From assembly GCF_020966755.1 (NCBI RefSeq), contig NZ_JAJKFT010000010.1:248001-312000 (forward strand): a stretch of 64,000 bases of DNA, given 5' to 3'. Source of the DNA: Blastopirellula sediminis (GTDB lineage: Bacteria > Planctomycetota > Planctomycetia > Pirellulales > Pirellulaceae). Positions 50,084 through 58,460 of this stretch are shown here, in pieces (the stretch's first letter is position 1; each line of letters begins with the position of its first letter). A program made the position numbers and the translations under genes. Under the pieces are notes generated by a model. That model saw nothing but the letters and a program-made list of their open reading frames with translations. It was not told the origin of the DNA and searched no databases.

Positions 50084-50965
50084 ATGAGCAATTCTCCCAA
50101 GCTGACGCCCGAGCTGATTCACTCTCCCAAAGAAATGCGGGCCAAGGTGATCGAAGCGCAACGAAGCGGCCTGAAAGTCGGCTTCGTCCCCACGATGGGC
50201 GCGCTCCATGAAGGGCACCTCAGCCTGGTCGGCCGCGCTGCCGCCGAATGCGATATCGCCGTGGTCAGCATCTTCGTCAATCCGACGCAGTTCGGACCGA
50301 ACGAAGACTTCTCGAAATATCCGCGAACGTTGGACTCGGACGTCGAGATGTTGTCCCAGTATCATCCGGTCTGGGTTTTCTGCCCGGAAGCGGCCGACAT
50401 GTACCCGCCCGGGATGTCGACGGTCGTCTCCCCTCCCAGCGTCGCGCTGCCGCTGGAAGGAGAATTTCGTCCGACGCACTTCGCCGGCGTGACGACGATC
50501 GTGCTCAAGTTGTTCAACATCGTTCCAGCCGACATCGCCTACTTCGGCCAGAAAGATTACCAGCAAGCGTGCGTCCTGCGGCAAATGGCGATCGACCTCG
50601 ATGTCGCGACTCGAATCGTCGTCTGCCCGATCGTGCGTGAAGAAGACGGCTTGGCGATGAGCTCACGCAATCGTTACCTTTCGCCAGAAGAGCGAACCGC
50701 GGCGCTGTCGATCTCACGCGCGTTGCGGGTTGCGACCGAACGCCTGGAAGCGGGCGATCGCAACGCTGCGTCAATCGCCGCGGGCATGCGAGCCGAGATG
50801 AATGCGGCCGGGATTCGTGAGATCGATTACGCAGTTCTCGCCAATCCGCAGACGTTGGAAACGCTACAGACAGCGACCGATACAGTCGTTATTCTGATTG
50901 CTGCCCGCGTCGGCCAGACCCGACTGATCGACAACTGCGTCGTGAGTCTCACGCCGACTCTATAG
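50084..50965 (+). CDS. panC: Pantothenate synthetase
   Basis: PanC joins pantoate and beta-alanine with ATP. The 293-residue product has all class marks: VPTMGALHEGHLSLV (HxGH), VSIFVNPTQFGPNEDFSKYPR, FGQKDYQQ and AMSSRNRYLSPEER (the KMSKS-like SSRN). Length is typical (283 in E. coli). It is 12 nt downstream of folK and 34 nt upstream of lgt, in one likely operon. Confidence 0.96.
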   Translation: MSNSPKLTPELIHSPKEMRAKVIEAQRSGLKVGFVPTMGALHEGHLSLVGRAAAECDIAVVSIFVNPTQFGPNEDFSKYPRTLDSDVEMLSQYHPVWVFCPEAADMYPPGMSTVVSPPSVALPLEGEFRPTHFAGVTTIVLKLFNIVPADIAYFGQKDYQQACVLRQMAIDLDVATRIVVCPIVREEDGLAMSSRNRYLSPEERTAALSISRALRVATERLEAGDRNAASIAAGMRAEMNAAGIREIDYAVLANPQTLETLQTATDTVVILIAARVGQTRLIDNCVVSLTPTL

Positions 50966-50999
50966 CACTTCCCTCCGCCGCCAGAAGAGAACTGGGCCC

Positions 51000-52334
51000 G
51001 TGCGTCAAACGCTGTTTCTAATCCCGCAAGAGTTCTTCGGACTGCCGTTGGCAGGCTTCGGTTGGCTGCTCATTCTGTGGACGATCATTTCGCTCGTGCT
51101 GCTAGCAGTCTTGATTCGCCGCCAAGGGTGGAACAAGGAGACCGCGAGTTACCTGCCGATGATCATCATCGTCGCGGTGGTGATTGCGTTTGGTCTACCG
51201 ATGTTCGTCGCACAGCACGGCGGCATCCCGATCCGCGGTTACGGCGTGATGCTGCTCGCGGCAGTCGTGGCCGGCGTTAGCTTTGCTGCGCATCGTGCGC
51301 AGAAGATGGGTCTGCATCCCGATGCGATCTATTCGCTCGCCTTCTGGATGTTTATCCCCGGCATTCTGGGCGCTCGCGTCTTCTTCGTGATCCAATACTG
51401 GAACGAACTTTTCTACGTTGAAGGAAACTGGAAAGCGACCTTCTTCAACGCGATCAACTTTACCGAAGGGGGTCTGGTCGTTTACGGCTCGCTGATCGGC
51501 GCGGCGATCGGCTTCCTGGCGTTTTGTTATCGCTACAAGTTGCCGGCGCTGGCGCTGGCCGACTTGATCGCTCCCAGTCTGTTTCTCGGGCTCTGTCTGG
51601 GACGGATCGGCTGTTTGTTGAACGGCTGCTGTTACGGCGGCGTCTGCGAATACCCCTGGGCGATCTCCTTTCCGGAAGGCAGCCCGCCCTATCAGCGTCA
51701 GCTTGAAAACGGCGAGTTCTTCGGCGTTCGCTTGACCCAAAACAATCGGGGCGACATCGCGATCGGTAAGATCCGCAAAGATTCGGCCGCGGCGGGGACC
51801 GCTCTCTCAGTCGGCGACGTCATCGTCAAGATCAACGGCGTCGAGCCGAAGGCCGGCAAGGATAAGAAGGGGTCGGAATACACCGCGCTCGATGCGGCGA
51901 ACCGCTTGATGCTCGACTCGTCGCGCGAAGGCTTGCTTCGTTTACAAAAGTCGGACGACACGCTCGTTCGAATCCTGATGCCGAACGCCAGCAAGTGGAG
52001 CCTCCCGGTTCACCCCACGCAGATTTATGCGAGCCTTAACGCACTGATCCTCTTTTTCTTCGCGGCGTACTACTATCCGACGCGCAAACACGACGGCGAA
52101 GTGATCGCGATTTCGCTCGGCATCTATTCGATCACGCGTTATCTGCTCGAGTTGATTCGAACCGATGAACTGTCGTTTGCCGGGACCGGTTTGACGATTT
52201 CGCAAAACGTCAGCATCGTGATCTTCGCGCTGGCGCTCGTTGCGCTCCTTTACATTCGCCGTAAGCCCCCGCACACGGTCTGGCCTCTCCAATCAAGCCA
52301 ACCGGTGAGCGGCGACAAAGTGACCGCCAAGTAG
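51000..52334 (+). CDS. lgt: Prolipoprotein diacylglyceryl transferase with PDZ-like insertion
   Basis: Lgt transfers diacylglycerol to the lipobox cysteine of prelipoproteins in the inner membrane. The 444-residue protein is about 150 longer than E. coli Lgt (291). The core is visible: IPIRGYGVMLL (76-86), EGGLVVYGSLIG, signature LGRIGCLLNGCCYGG (200-214) and PVHPTQIYASLNALI (336-350). Between the last two, residues 236-330 are inserted and look like a PDZ domain (GDIAIGKIRKDSAAAGTAL, SVGDVIVKINGVEPK, then a helix and closing strand). An extra hydrophobic N-terminus (1-70) is also present. The start is GTG at 51000. Confidence 0.92.
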   Translation: MRQTLFLIPQEFFGLPLAGFGWLLILWTIISLVLLAVLIRRQGWNKETASYLPMIIIVAVVIAFGLPMFVAQHGGIPIRGYGVMLLAAVVAGVSFAAHRAQKMGLHPDAIYSLAFWMFIPGILGARVFFVIQYWNELFYVEGNWKATFFNAINFTEGGLVVYGSLIGAAIGFLAFCYRYKLPALALADLIAPSLFLGLCLGRIGCLLNGCCYGGVCEYPWAISFPEGSPPYQRQLENGEFFGVRLTQNNRGDIAIGKIRKDSAAAGTALSVGDVIVKINGVEPKAGKDKKGSEYTALDAANRLMLDSSREGLLRLQKSDDTLVRILMPNASKWSLPVHPTQIYASLNALILFFFAAYYYPTRKHDGEVIAISLGIYSITRYLLELIRTDELSFAGTGLTISQNVSIVIFALALVALLYIRRKPPHTVWPLQSSQPVSGDKVTAK

Positions 52335-52373
52335 CGTTTTTTTCCTCCTTCATTTCGCCAGGGAATCAATCGC

Positions 52374-52739
52374 ATGCCCCGTTTGATCGAGTCCCCCAGC
52401 GTGATCGCCGCCGCCGGCAACAAGCCGAAAAAAATCGAAGAATTCATCGGCCGAGTTAATTCAGAAACTTCCGATATTAGCATTGCGCGCATGACCAGTC
52501 CCGGCGGCTGGGTCGAGCCCGGGCAGACGCCCGAATTTGACGAATATACCGTTGTTTTGGCCGGCGAGTTGCAAGTCGAGACCAACAGCGGCGTCATAAC
52601 CGTTGGGGCCGGTCAAGCCGTTATCGTCGCGGCCGGGGAGTGGGTTCGCTATTCCACGCCGCATCCTGAAGGCGCCCAATACGTCGCCGTCTGTATTCCA
52701 GGTTTTTCGCCCGAAATTGTCCACCGCGACCCTTCGTAA
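52374..52739 (+). CDS. Cupin-fold protein without the usual metal histidines
   Basis: A 121-residue single cupin. The jelly-roll pattern is clear: EYTVVLAGELQVETNSG, ITVGAGQAVIVAAGEWVRYSTP and AQYVAVCIPGFSPE. In the first cupin motif the expected HxH is PEFDEY, and only a few His remain, so a metal site of the normal type is unlikely. Similar cupins are often regulatory or ligand-binding. GGGA lies 10 nt before the ATG. It follows lgt by 39 nt in the same direction. Confidence 0.78.
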   Translation: MPRLIESPSVIAAAGNKPKKIEEFIGRVNSETSDISIARMTSPGGWVEPGQTPEFDEYTVVLAGELQVETNSGVITVGAGQAVIVAAGEWVRYSTPHPEGAQYVAVCIPGFSPEIVHRDPS

Positions 52740-52924
52740 TCGCATTCTCTGGCGGGGCGTCTCCTCGTATTGTCGATTGGTTTGGAATACGATGAGCATT
52801 ACGCGTTTCGCCGCATCGTGCGGGCGTTAATGGGGCTTTTCGGAATACTCGTCAAGGCGGCGGTCCCTGCGGCGTCGCCGTCCGCCAGCACCCTCTCGAT
52901 CCACTTCCTACTTGCACAGCATTC

Positions 52925-53497
52925 GTGGACGATAGCCAGCTTATCGAGCAAATCCTCTCCGGCGACACGGCGTCGTATGCGCAGCTGGTGCGCAAATACC
53001 AAGACCGCCTCTTCAACACGCTGCTGCACTTTCTCGGCTCGCGCGAAGACGCGGAAGACGTCGTCCAAGAGTCGTTCGTTCAGGCCTACTTGAAACTGGC
53101 GACCTTCCAGGGGAACAGCCTGTTCTACACCTGGCTCTATCGGATCGCGTTTAACGTCGCCGTCAGTCACCGCCGCCGCCGCAAGCCGGTCTATTCGGTC
53201 GACCTGGGACGCGAGATCGCTGGCTGCGAACCGGTCGACGGCGCCGGCAGCCCCGAACAACGGCTGCAGCGTCACGAGAACGTCGAGCAGGTCCGAGCCG
53301 CCTTGGAGACGCTCAGCGAAGAGCATCGCGTCGTCCTGGTCCTCCGCGAAATGGAAGGGCTGGAATACGATCAGATCGCCGAGGTTTTGAATACCCCCAT
53401 CGGCACGGTGCGCAGCCGGCTTCATCGCGCACGTGCGCAACTTCGCGATCATCTGCATTTTCTGATTCCTGAAGACCAACGCGAAATGTTGCCGTAG
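52925..53497 (+). CDS. ECF-type RNA polymerase sigma factor (RpoE-like)
   Basis: A 190-residue sigma factor with regions 2 and 4 only. Region 2 is LVRKYQDRLFNTLLHF, DAEDVVQESFVQAYLKL and FYTWLYRIAFNVAVSHRRR. Region 4 is LSEEHRVVLVLREMEGLEYDQIAEVL followed by GTVRSRLHRARAQL. This is the pattern of group 4 sigma factors that answer to cell-surface or stress signals. The start is GTG 52925 with a weak ribosome binding site. No anti-sigma gene is directly downstream, so control must come from elsewhere or from an unrecognised partner. Confidence 0.9.
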   Translation: MDDSQLIEQILSGDTASYAQLVRKYQDRLFNTLLHFLGSREDAEDVVQESFVQAYLKLATFQGNSLFYTWLYRIAFNVAVSHRRRRKPVYSVDLGREIAGCEPVDGAGSPEQRLQRHENVEQVRAALETLSEEHRVVLVLREMEGLEYDQIAEVLNTPIGTVRSRLHRARAQLRDHLHFLIPEDQREMLP

Positions 53498-53631
53498 CGG
53501 CATTTCTTCACCTCGCCAAGCGGCGCCCGACGAATAATTGGTCGACGCGCAGACAGTTCGCAACGTCTGCGGTAGAATTCACCGGCATAAGGTCTGCCAG
53601 GAATAGGCCTCGTCTTTCGAGAGTAGGGAAT

Positions 53632-53832
53632 ATGTCGGAAACCAAGATTCGCATTCGTGACAATGGACCGTTCCTGGTCGAAGGTCCCGTGACGCTTGAG
53701 GACGCCGAAGGGAACACCTACACCATCGACAAGCCGACGATCGCCCTCTGCCGCTGTGGGCACTCGGCCAACCGCCCGTTCTGCGACGGTTCGCACAAGG
53801 GGTGCGGTTTCGAATCGACCGAGCGGGCCTAG
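53632..53832 (+). CDS. CDGSH-type [2Fe-2S] protein
   Basis: A 66-residue protein with the CDGSH iron-sulfur motif: Cys40, Cys42, Cys51 and His55 in LCRCGHSANRPFCDGSH, matching CxC(x)n S x3 P x C D G S H. The cluster has three Cys and one His ligand and is redox-active and labile in the mitoNEET family. It is a soluble cytoplasmic form. TAGGGA lies before the ATG. No neighbouring gene explains its partner. Confidence 0.93.
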   Translation: MSETKIRIRDNGPFLVEGPVTLEDAEGNTYTIDKPTIALCRCGHSANRPFCDGSHKGCGFESTERA

Positions 53833-54080
53833 GCTTCCTCATATCGTCGACGATCGGTCGACAACTTATCCCCGACTGACCGGGGCTCTTCACGCCGATT
53901 TCGCTTTCTCGAAATCGTGTCGCCGAAACGATTTGCCGTCGCCGTCCGGAATTCTCGCGAACAATCTTGCTGCGCGCCCCGTTTTCTAGCTAGCGGCAGG
54001 TACCTAGAATCCATCCCGCTCGTTTGATGAGCCGTCTTCAAGGCGGCGCTTGCAGTCTTTTATCCGAGGAATCTCAGGGC

Positions 54081-55025
54081 ATGGAAGAACAATCGCCCGA
54101 ATCCCAGCTGGATTCGATCGAAGCTTCGGCAGCGGACTTTAACGATCAGGAAATCTCATCGGAAGAAATCGCTCGACTCAATACCGCCTCGCAACCTTAC
54201 GTCGGTCGCTGGAACTCGTTGGTCTCGACCACCAACTGGGAAAAGGGCCGGATTATCGCCCAGTGGCGTCAATCGCTCTCCGAACAACAAGTCCCGGCGA
54301 CCGAGTACTCGGATGAAGCCTGGGCGAGCCGCGTCGGTTCAGTCACCGGACAGCACGTCGGCCGTCTGCGTCGCGTCTACGAACGTTTCGGCGACGTCTA
54401 CGAGAAGTTCGACAAGCTCTTCTGGAGCCACTTCCAGGCGGCCATCGACTGGGAAGACGCCGAAATGTGGCTGGAAGGCGCCGTCCAAAATGGCTGGTCG
54501 GTCGCGACGATGCGGGGCCAACGTTGGGAAACGATGGGCAGCCTCGAAAACGAACGTCCCAACGACGCCGACGTCGTCGTCACCGAGCTGGACGAAGACT
54601 TCGAACCGCACGCCGAAGGGGGCGACTCGGAACTGAAGGGAAGCGTCGGCGAGATCGAACCGCACGACGGTATGCCGGTTCCGGAAGGTCCTGACTTCGG
54701 CGATGAAGACGCTCCAGGCGCTTTGCCCCGTGAAGTGTCGCAAACCGGCGACGACTCGGAAGCTCCTTTCGAAGAACAACCGGCGCTGGTCAAACCGTTC
54801 TCCGAAATCGGCAAGCTGCCGGAAGACGTCCTCGACGCGTTCGACGCGATGAAGCTGGCGATCATCCGCCACAAGGCGATGGGTTGGACCGAGATCAAGT
54901 TGGAAGAAATGATCAGCTGCATCGAGTCGCTGAAAGTTCTCGCCAACGCTCCGAGCGGCGAACCGGTCGTCAAACCGCGTAGTGAAGAGAGCGACGACGA
55001 CGCGCCGGAAACGGAAGCGGAATAG
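54081..55025 (+). CDS. Acidic protein of unknown function
   Basis: A 314-residue acidic soluble protein. The N-terminal half (about 40-160) is a helix-rich, Trp-rich conserved region (YVGRWNSLVSTTNWEKGRII, WASRVGSVTGQHVGRLRRVY, FWSHFQAAIDWEDAEMWLEG). The middle is disordered and Glu/Asp/Pro-rich, and a short helical segment (about 245-300) follows. GAGGAATCTCAGGGC precedes ATG 54081; the frame is open 19 codons further upstream. The family is not recognised and no function is proposed. Confidence 0.7.
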   Translation: MEEQSPESQLDSIEASAADFNDQEISSEEIARLNTASQPYVGRWNSLVSTTNWEKGRIIAQWRQSLSEQQVPATEYSDEAWASRVGSVTGQHVGRLRRVYERFGDVYEKFDKLFWSHFQAAIDWEDAEMWLEGAVQNGWSVATMRGQRWETMGSLENERPNDADVVVTELDEDFEPHAEGGDSELKGSVGEIEPHDGMPVPEGPDFGDEDAPGALPREVSQTGDDSEAPFEEQPALVKPFSEIGKLPEDVLDAFDAMKLAIIRHKAMGWTEIKLEEMISCIESLKVLANAPSGEPVVKPRSEESDDDAPETEAE

Positions 55026-55056
55026 TCCGCAACTCGATTACAACTTCAAGAAACGC

Positions 55057-55089
55057 GAAGAGGCGATTCCCTGGCGGAATCGCCTCTTC
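55057..55089. terminator. Inverted repeat between convergent genes (possible terminator)
   Basis: A perfect 14-bp stem (GAAGAGGCGATTCC at 55057-55070, 5-nt loop, complement at 55076-55089) lies between the stops of the convergent genes at 55025 and 55123. The T-run after it is short (TCTGTT), so termination may be partial. Confidence 0.65.
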
Positions 55090-55122
55090 TGTTGCGCTGA
55101 CGTGACGCGGCAGCACGTACGC

Positions 55123-55620
55123 TTATTCCGCCGGGGCGGACTTTGTCTTTTCGATGCGGCCGAACAAGTGACCGCTCACTTCGCCATGGGTCCACGTCCC
55201 GGCGTACTTGTCGCCGTCGATCACCACGTGAGCGCTAAAGGTTCCGAGGCCGGGAATCGCCACGTTATCGAGCGTGATCACCGGAGTCTTGCCCGCCCAC
55301 TTCACTTCCAGCGGCATCGGAATGACCGCGTCTTTGTCCCCATACTTCACGCGGGCGTTGAACAGCCAGAGATCGGCTTCTTCCAGTTTGTGGACGCTCT
55401 TGATGTCGTAACGTTCTTCTTTCGGCGGCATGTCGCGGCCGACGATCGTGAACTTGCCGATCAACGTCGAACCGGTGAGCGTCTCCGAGAACTTCTCGAA
55501 GAGGGCCTGCTGGTCCGCGGTAGGCTTCGCATCTTCGGCGAAGGAAATCGCCGGAGCGAGTAGAGCGATCGTGAAAGCGAACAAGCCGAGCAGGGGAGTG
55601 GTGCGAGTCATAGCGTTCAT
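55123..55620 (-). CDS. Exported hypothetical protein
   Basis: A 165-residue protein with a signal peptide (MTRTTPLLGLFAFTIALLAPAISFA cut after Ala-27 or so). The mature part is about 138 residues and beta-rich (LIGKFTIVGRDMPPKEERYDI, LWLFNARVKYGDKDAVIPM, DGDKYAGTWTHGEVSGHLFG), probably a lipocalin-like or similar sandwich. No catalytic motif is seen. ATG at 55611 has a similarly placed ribosome binding site and is an alternative start. A nested inverted repeat lies directly upstream. Function unknown. Confidence 0.75.
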   Translation of the reverse strand: MNAMTRTTPLLGLFAFTIALLAPAISFAEDAKPTADQQALFEKFSETLTGSTLIGKFTIVGRDMPPKEERYDIKSVHKLEEADLWLFNARVKYGDKDAVIPMPLEVKWAGKTPVITLDNVAIPGLGTFSAHVVIDGDKYAGTWTHGEVSGHLFGRIEKTKSAPAE

Positions 55621-55656
55621 CTTTCCAGAAGAATGCGGGGCGGCGAAACCATCGGC

Positions 55657-55756
55657 GCCATGCTCTAACCGCGTCTTCGTGGGAAGAGCATGTCTTCAAT
55701 ACGTGTTACCAGGGCAAAGACATGCTCATCCGGCGAAGACGCCGCAAGAGCATGGC
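55657..55756. repeat. Nested inverted repeat (double hairpin)
   Basis: A 100-bp intergenic element. The outer arms 55657-55678 and 55735-55756 are inverted copies matching at 19 of 22 positions (both start GCCATGCTCT and end GCGTCTTC when read inward). Inside lies a perfect 11-bp inverted repeat, GAGCATGTCTT at 55686-55696 and its complement at 55717-55727. The word GAGCATG or its complement occurs four times, alternating in direction. It could be a REP-like mobile palindrome, a MITE remnant or a structured RNA leader of the gene at 55620. Confidence 0.75.
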
Positions 55757-55796
55757 ACCATCTTATTGTGCCCCTTTCGTCCGGCCTGGGCAACGC

Positions 55797-55834
55797 GCAA
55801 AAAAAGAGACCGCCTTAGGGAAGACGGTCTCTTC
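55797..55834 (-). terminator. Intrinsic terminator of the NarL-type regulator gene
   Basis: A 9-bp stem (AAGAGACCG at 55805-55813 with CGGTCTCTT at 55826-55834, extended inside by CTT/AAG) is followed on the minus strand by a run of at least seven T. It lies 27 nt after the stop of the minus-strand regulator. Confidence 0.9.
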
Positions 55835-55860
55835 TGATATTCGCGGGTAGAATTTCGACC

Positions 55861-56493
55861 TTAGACCAGGCCGCGGCGAACGGCCCAAACGGCCGCTTGC
55901 GTACGATCGGTCACATCAATCTTGCGCAAAATGTTTTGCACGTGTTCTTTCACCGTTTCGATGCTGATGTTCAGCGAGCGGCCAATTTCACGGTTGCTCA
56001 GACCGAGGGCCAGGTGACGCAGAACCTGCATTTCGCGGTTGGTCAGCGGAATGTCGCTGTGCTTCGCTTCTTGACGCTTCGACATGGCGCCACGAACGCG
56101 ATTCATCAGGCTATCTTCGGCGATCGGTTGATCAGCGGCGGCGTTTTCGATCGCGGTGACGATCGTTTCACGCGACGACCCCTTTAGCACGTAGTCATGA
56201 GCGCCCAGAGCGACGCCGCGTGCGATATAGGTCGGGTTGTCGTAGGTCGACAACATGATAACGCGCGTGTTGGGGGAGGCCTTTTTGATCTTTTCGAGCG
56301 CGGCCAGGCCGTCGGTATCCGGCATGCGGATATCCATCAAAACCACATCCGGATGGTGGGCGATCGTCTTTTCGACCGCTTCGTCACCCGTGGAGGCTTC
56401 GTCCACGATGCTGATTGCCGTCCCTTTGAGCAGACTTGCCAAACCGCTGCGGACCACTTCGTGATCATCCGCAACAACGACATTAATACCCAT
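55861..56493 (-). CDS. NarL/FixJ family two-component response regulator
   Basis: A 210-residue regulator: receiver domain (1-120; phospho-acceptor Asp54 in LMDIRMPDTDG, Lys104 in YVLKGSS) and a LuxR-type HTH (about 145-205; PLTNREMQVLRHLALGLSN, REIGRSLNISIETVKEHVQNI). The full length and domain order are normal. It starts at ATG 56493 and ends before a strong terminator, so it is monocistronic. Its histidine kinase is not in the window. The divergent NtrC-type gene starts 408 nt away. Confidence 0.95.
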   Translation of the reverse strand: MGINVVVADDHEVVRSGLASLLKGTAISIVDEASTGDEAVEKTIAHHPDVVLMDIRMPDTDGLAALEKIKKASPNTRVIMLSTYDNPTYIARGVALGAHDYVLKGSSRETIVTAIENAAADQPIAEDSLMNRVRGAMSKRQEAKHSDIPLTNREMQVLRHLALGLSNREIGRSLNISIETVKEHVQNILRKIDVTDRTQAAVWAVRRGLV

Positions 56494-56787
56494 TACTAGT
56501 TCTCCACAACGAATTTGAGCGATGCCACCTACCGAGTGCTGCCCAAGATCAGCAGGTAATGTGCAAGATTGGGCGACGAGTCCGCGAATGCCCAGTCAAA
56601 CATTAGTTGGCTAACTTCAGGCTATCTTAACGCGAACGGTGTAAATAGCTAGTGCTTTTGGTGGGGTCATGAGCGATTTGCGGCGTTCCCCGCCGTAAGA
56701 AAGACGTAAATGGCCGTTTTTCGGCCGTTTTTACGCCTATCCCGCAGGATAGTAATTACCGCAGTGTTGCGATTCCGCATCAGCGCG
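56494..56787. other. Divergent regulatory region between the NarL-type and NtrC-type genes
   Basis: Holds the control regions of two response regulator genes. A stem-loop with GGCCG/CGGCC core (56705-56735, with outer arms CGTAAA/TTTACG) is in its middle and has T-rich flanks. No GG-N10-GC element of a sigma-54 promoter was found by eye. A sigma-70-like promoter candidate for the NtrC-type gene is listed separately. Confidence 0.4.
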
Positions 56788-56816
56788 TTGACTTCTGGAA
56801 AGGCGTAACCTAGATA
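56788..56816 (+). promoter_or_regulatory. Candidate promoter of the NtrC-type regulator gene
   Basis: TTGACT (56788-56793) and TAGATA (56811-56816) are spaced exactly 17 nt. The likely transcript start near 56823 leaves a leader of about 78 nt before ATG 56901. Confidence 0.45.
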
Positions 56817-56900
56817 ACCTTGTCGGCGCCATCTCCAGATTCGCCTCCGTAAGCCAACCCTCCGGTCGCCACGAACCGCCTGTACCAAAGTGTGAAAAGC

Positions 56901-58277
56901 ATGAGTCAGCCCCAAATACTGCTGGTCGACGACGATCGTCATGTACTCGATTCGATGGGTATGTGGCTCCGCGAAATTGGCTATGCGGTCTCGACTTCGC
57001 CTGGTTACCACGATGCGATTTCGCAACTGGCCGAACGGAAATTCGACCTGGTGCTAGCAGACGTCCGTTTGCAGGATGGGGACGGCTTCGACGTACTGCG
57101 CTACGTCCAGAAGACGCAGCCGGAACTGACCGTCATTTTGATCACCGGTTACGGCACCGCCGACGACGCAGTCGAAGCGATGCGATTGGGCGCGTTCGAC
57201 ATGCTGACCAAGCCGCTGATCGATCGCGAACTCGAAATGGCGATCAACCGCGCCTTGTCGCAACGCCAGGTGCTGGCCGAAAACGAAAAACTGAAAGAGC
57301 AGCTCGATCTGCGCTACGGCCTGGAAAACATCATCGGCCACGACCATCGCATGTTGAAGATCTTCGACATGGTCGAAAGCGTCGCCGACACCCGCGCCAC
57401 CATTTTGATCACCGGCGAAAGCGGCACCGGTAAGTCGCTCCTCGCTCGTGCGATCCATCGTCGCAGCAACCGCCGCGAACGCCCGTTCGTCGAAGTCGCT
57501 TGCGGCGCCTTGCCCGAAACTTTGCTCGAAAGCGAATTGTTCGGTCACGTCGCCGGTTCGTTCACCGGAGCGACCACCGACAAGATCGGTAAGTTCAAGC
57601 AAGCCGACACCGGCTCGATCTTCCTCGACGAAATCGGGACCGCTCCGCAAAGCATGCAGGTCAAACTCCTCCGCGTGCTGCAAGAGCTCGAATTTGAACC
57701 GGTCGGCGGCACCAAGACGATCTCGGTCGATACCCGCGTCATCCTGGCGACCAACGAAAACCTCTCGACTCTGGTCGAACGGGGTGAGTTCCGTCAGGAC
57801 TTGTATTACCGCGTGAACGTCATCAACCTGGAATTGCCGCCGCTGCGTCAACGGATCACCGACATTCCGCGACTCGCGAATCACTTCCTCGACGAAGTCC
57901 GCCATGATACGGGTCGCCAAATCCGCGGCTTTACCGAAGAAGCGCTTGCGGCCATGCAACGTTATCAGTGGCCGGGCAACGTCCGCGAACTGCAAAACGT
58001 CGTTGAACGTTCGGTCCTCCTTTCCAAGAACGAAATGATCGGTCCAGGCGAACTGCCGGCCGCAATCGCCTCGGGCGCCCCGGTCTCGGTCCAGCGGACC
58101 AACGGCCGCACGCTGAAAGAAGCGCTCGAAGCGCCGGAACGTCAGATCATTCTCGAAACGCTCGAGTCGAACGGTTGGAACCGTAACCTGACCGCCGACG
58201 AGCTGGGGATCAACCGCACGACCCTTTATAAGAAGATGAAGCGTCTCGGCCTGGAAGATCTGGCCGGCGCCCGCTAA
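56901..58277 (+). CDS. NtrC family sigma-54-dependent response regulator
   Basis: A 458-residue activator with a receiver domain (Asp54 in LADVRLQDGDG, Lys104), an AAA+ domain with Walker A GESGTGKS (172-179) and Walker B FLDEIG (241-246), and a Fis-type HTH at the C-terminus (LTADELGINRTTLYKKMKRLG). The sigma-54 contact loop is GSFTGA (219-224) instead of the usual GAFTGA. It needs rpoN, which is outside the window. ATG 56901 is used; GTG 56892 is in frame just upstream. A terminator follows 23 nt after the stop. Confidence 0.94.
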   Translation: MSQPQILLVDDDRHVLDSMGMWLREIGYAVSTSPGYHDAISQLAERKFDLVLADVRLQDGDGFDVLRYVQKTQPELTVILITGYGTADDAVEAMRLGAFDMLTKPLIDRELEMAINRALSQRQVLAENEKLKEQLDLRYGLENIIGHDHRMLKIFDMVESVADTRATILITGESGTGKSLLARAIHRRSNRRERPFVEVACGALPETLLESELFGHVAGSFTGATTDKIGKFKQADTGSIFLDEIGTAPQSMQVKLLRVLQELEFEPVGGTKTISVDTRVILATNENLSTLVERGEFRQDLYYRVNVINLELPPLRQRITDIPRLANHFLDEVRHDTGRQIRGFTEEALAAMQRYQWPGNVRELQNVVERSVLLSKNEMIGPGELPAAIASGAPVSVQRTNGRTLKEALEAPERQIILETLESNGWNRNLTADELGINRTTLYKKMKRLGLEDLAGAR

Positions 58278-58299
58278 ACGCAAAAGCAATTGCTGATTC

Positions 58300-58335
58300 G
58301 TAAGGCCGCACTCGTTGCGGCCTTACCTGTTTCTT
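58300..58335 (+). terminator. Intrinsic terminator after the NtrC-type gene
   Basis: An 11-bp perfect stem (GTAAGGCCGCA at 58300-58310, loop CTCGT, complement at 58316-58326) is followed by CTGTTTCTT, a weak but T-rich tail. Confidence 0.8.
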
Positions 58336-58460
58336 GACGCTGGCGACGCGATTCTGTGCGCGCCCCCGCCGATGCGGCTTTTAGTTGAGCGGCGCTGATG
58401 CTCCGTGATATCATGCAGGTCGCCAAACGTCTCCCTTCTCCCTCCCCCGCCGCAACCGCC

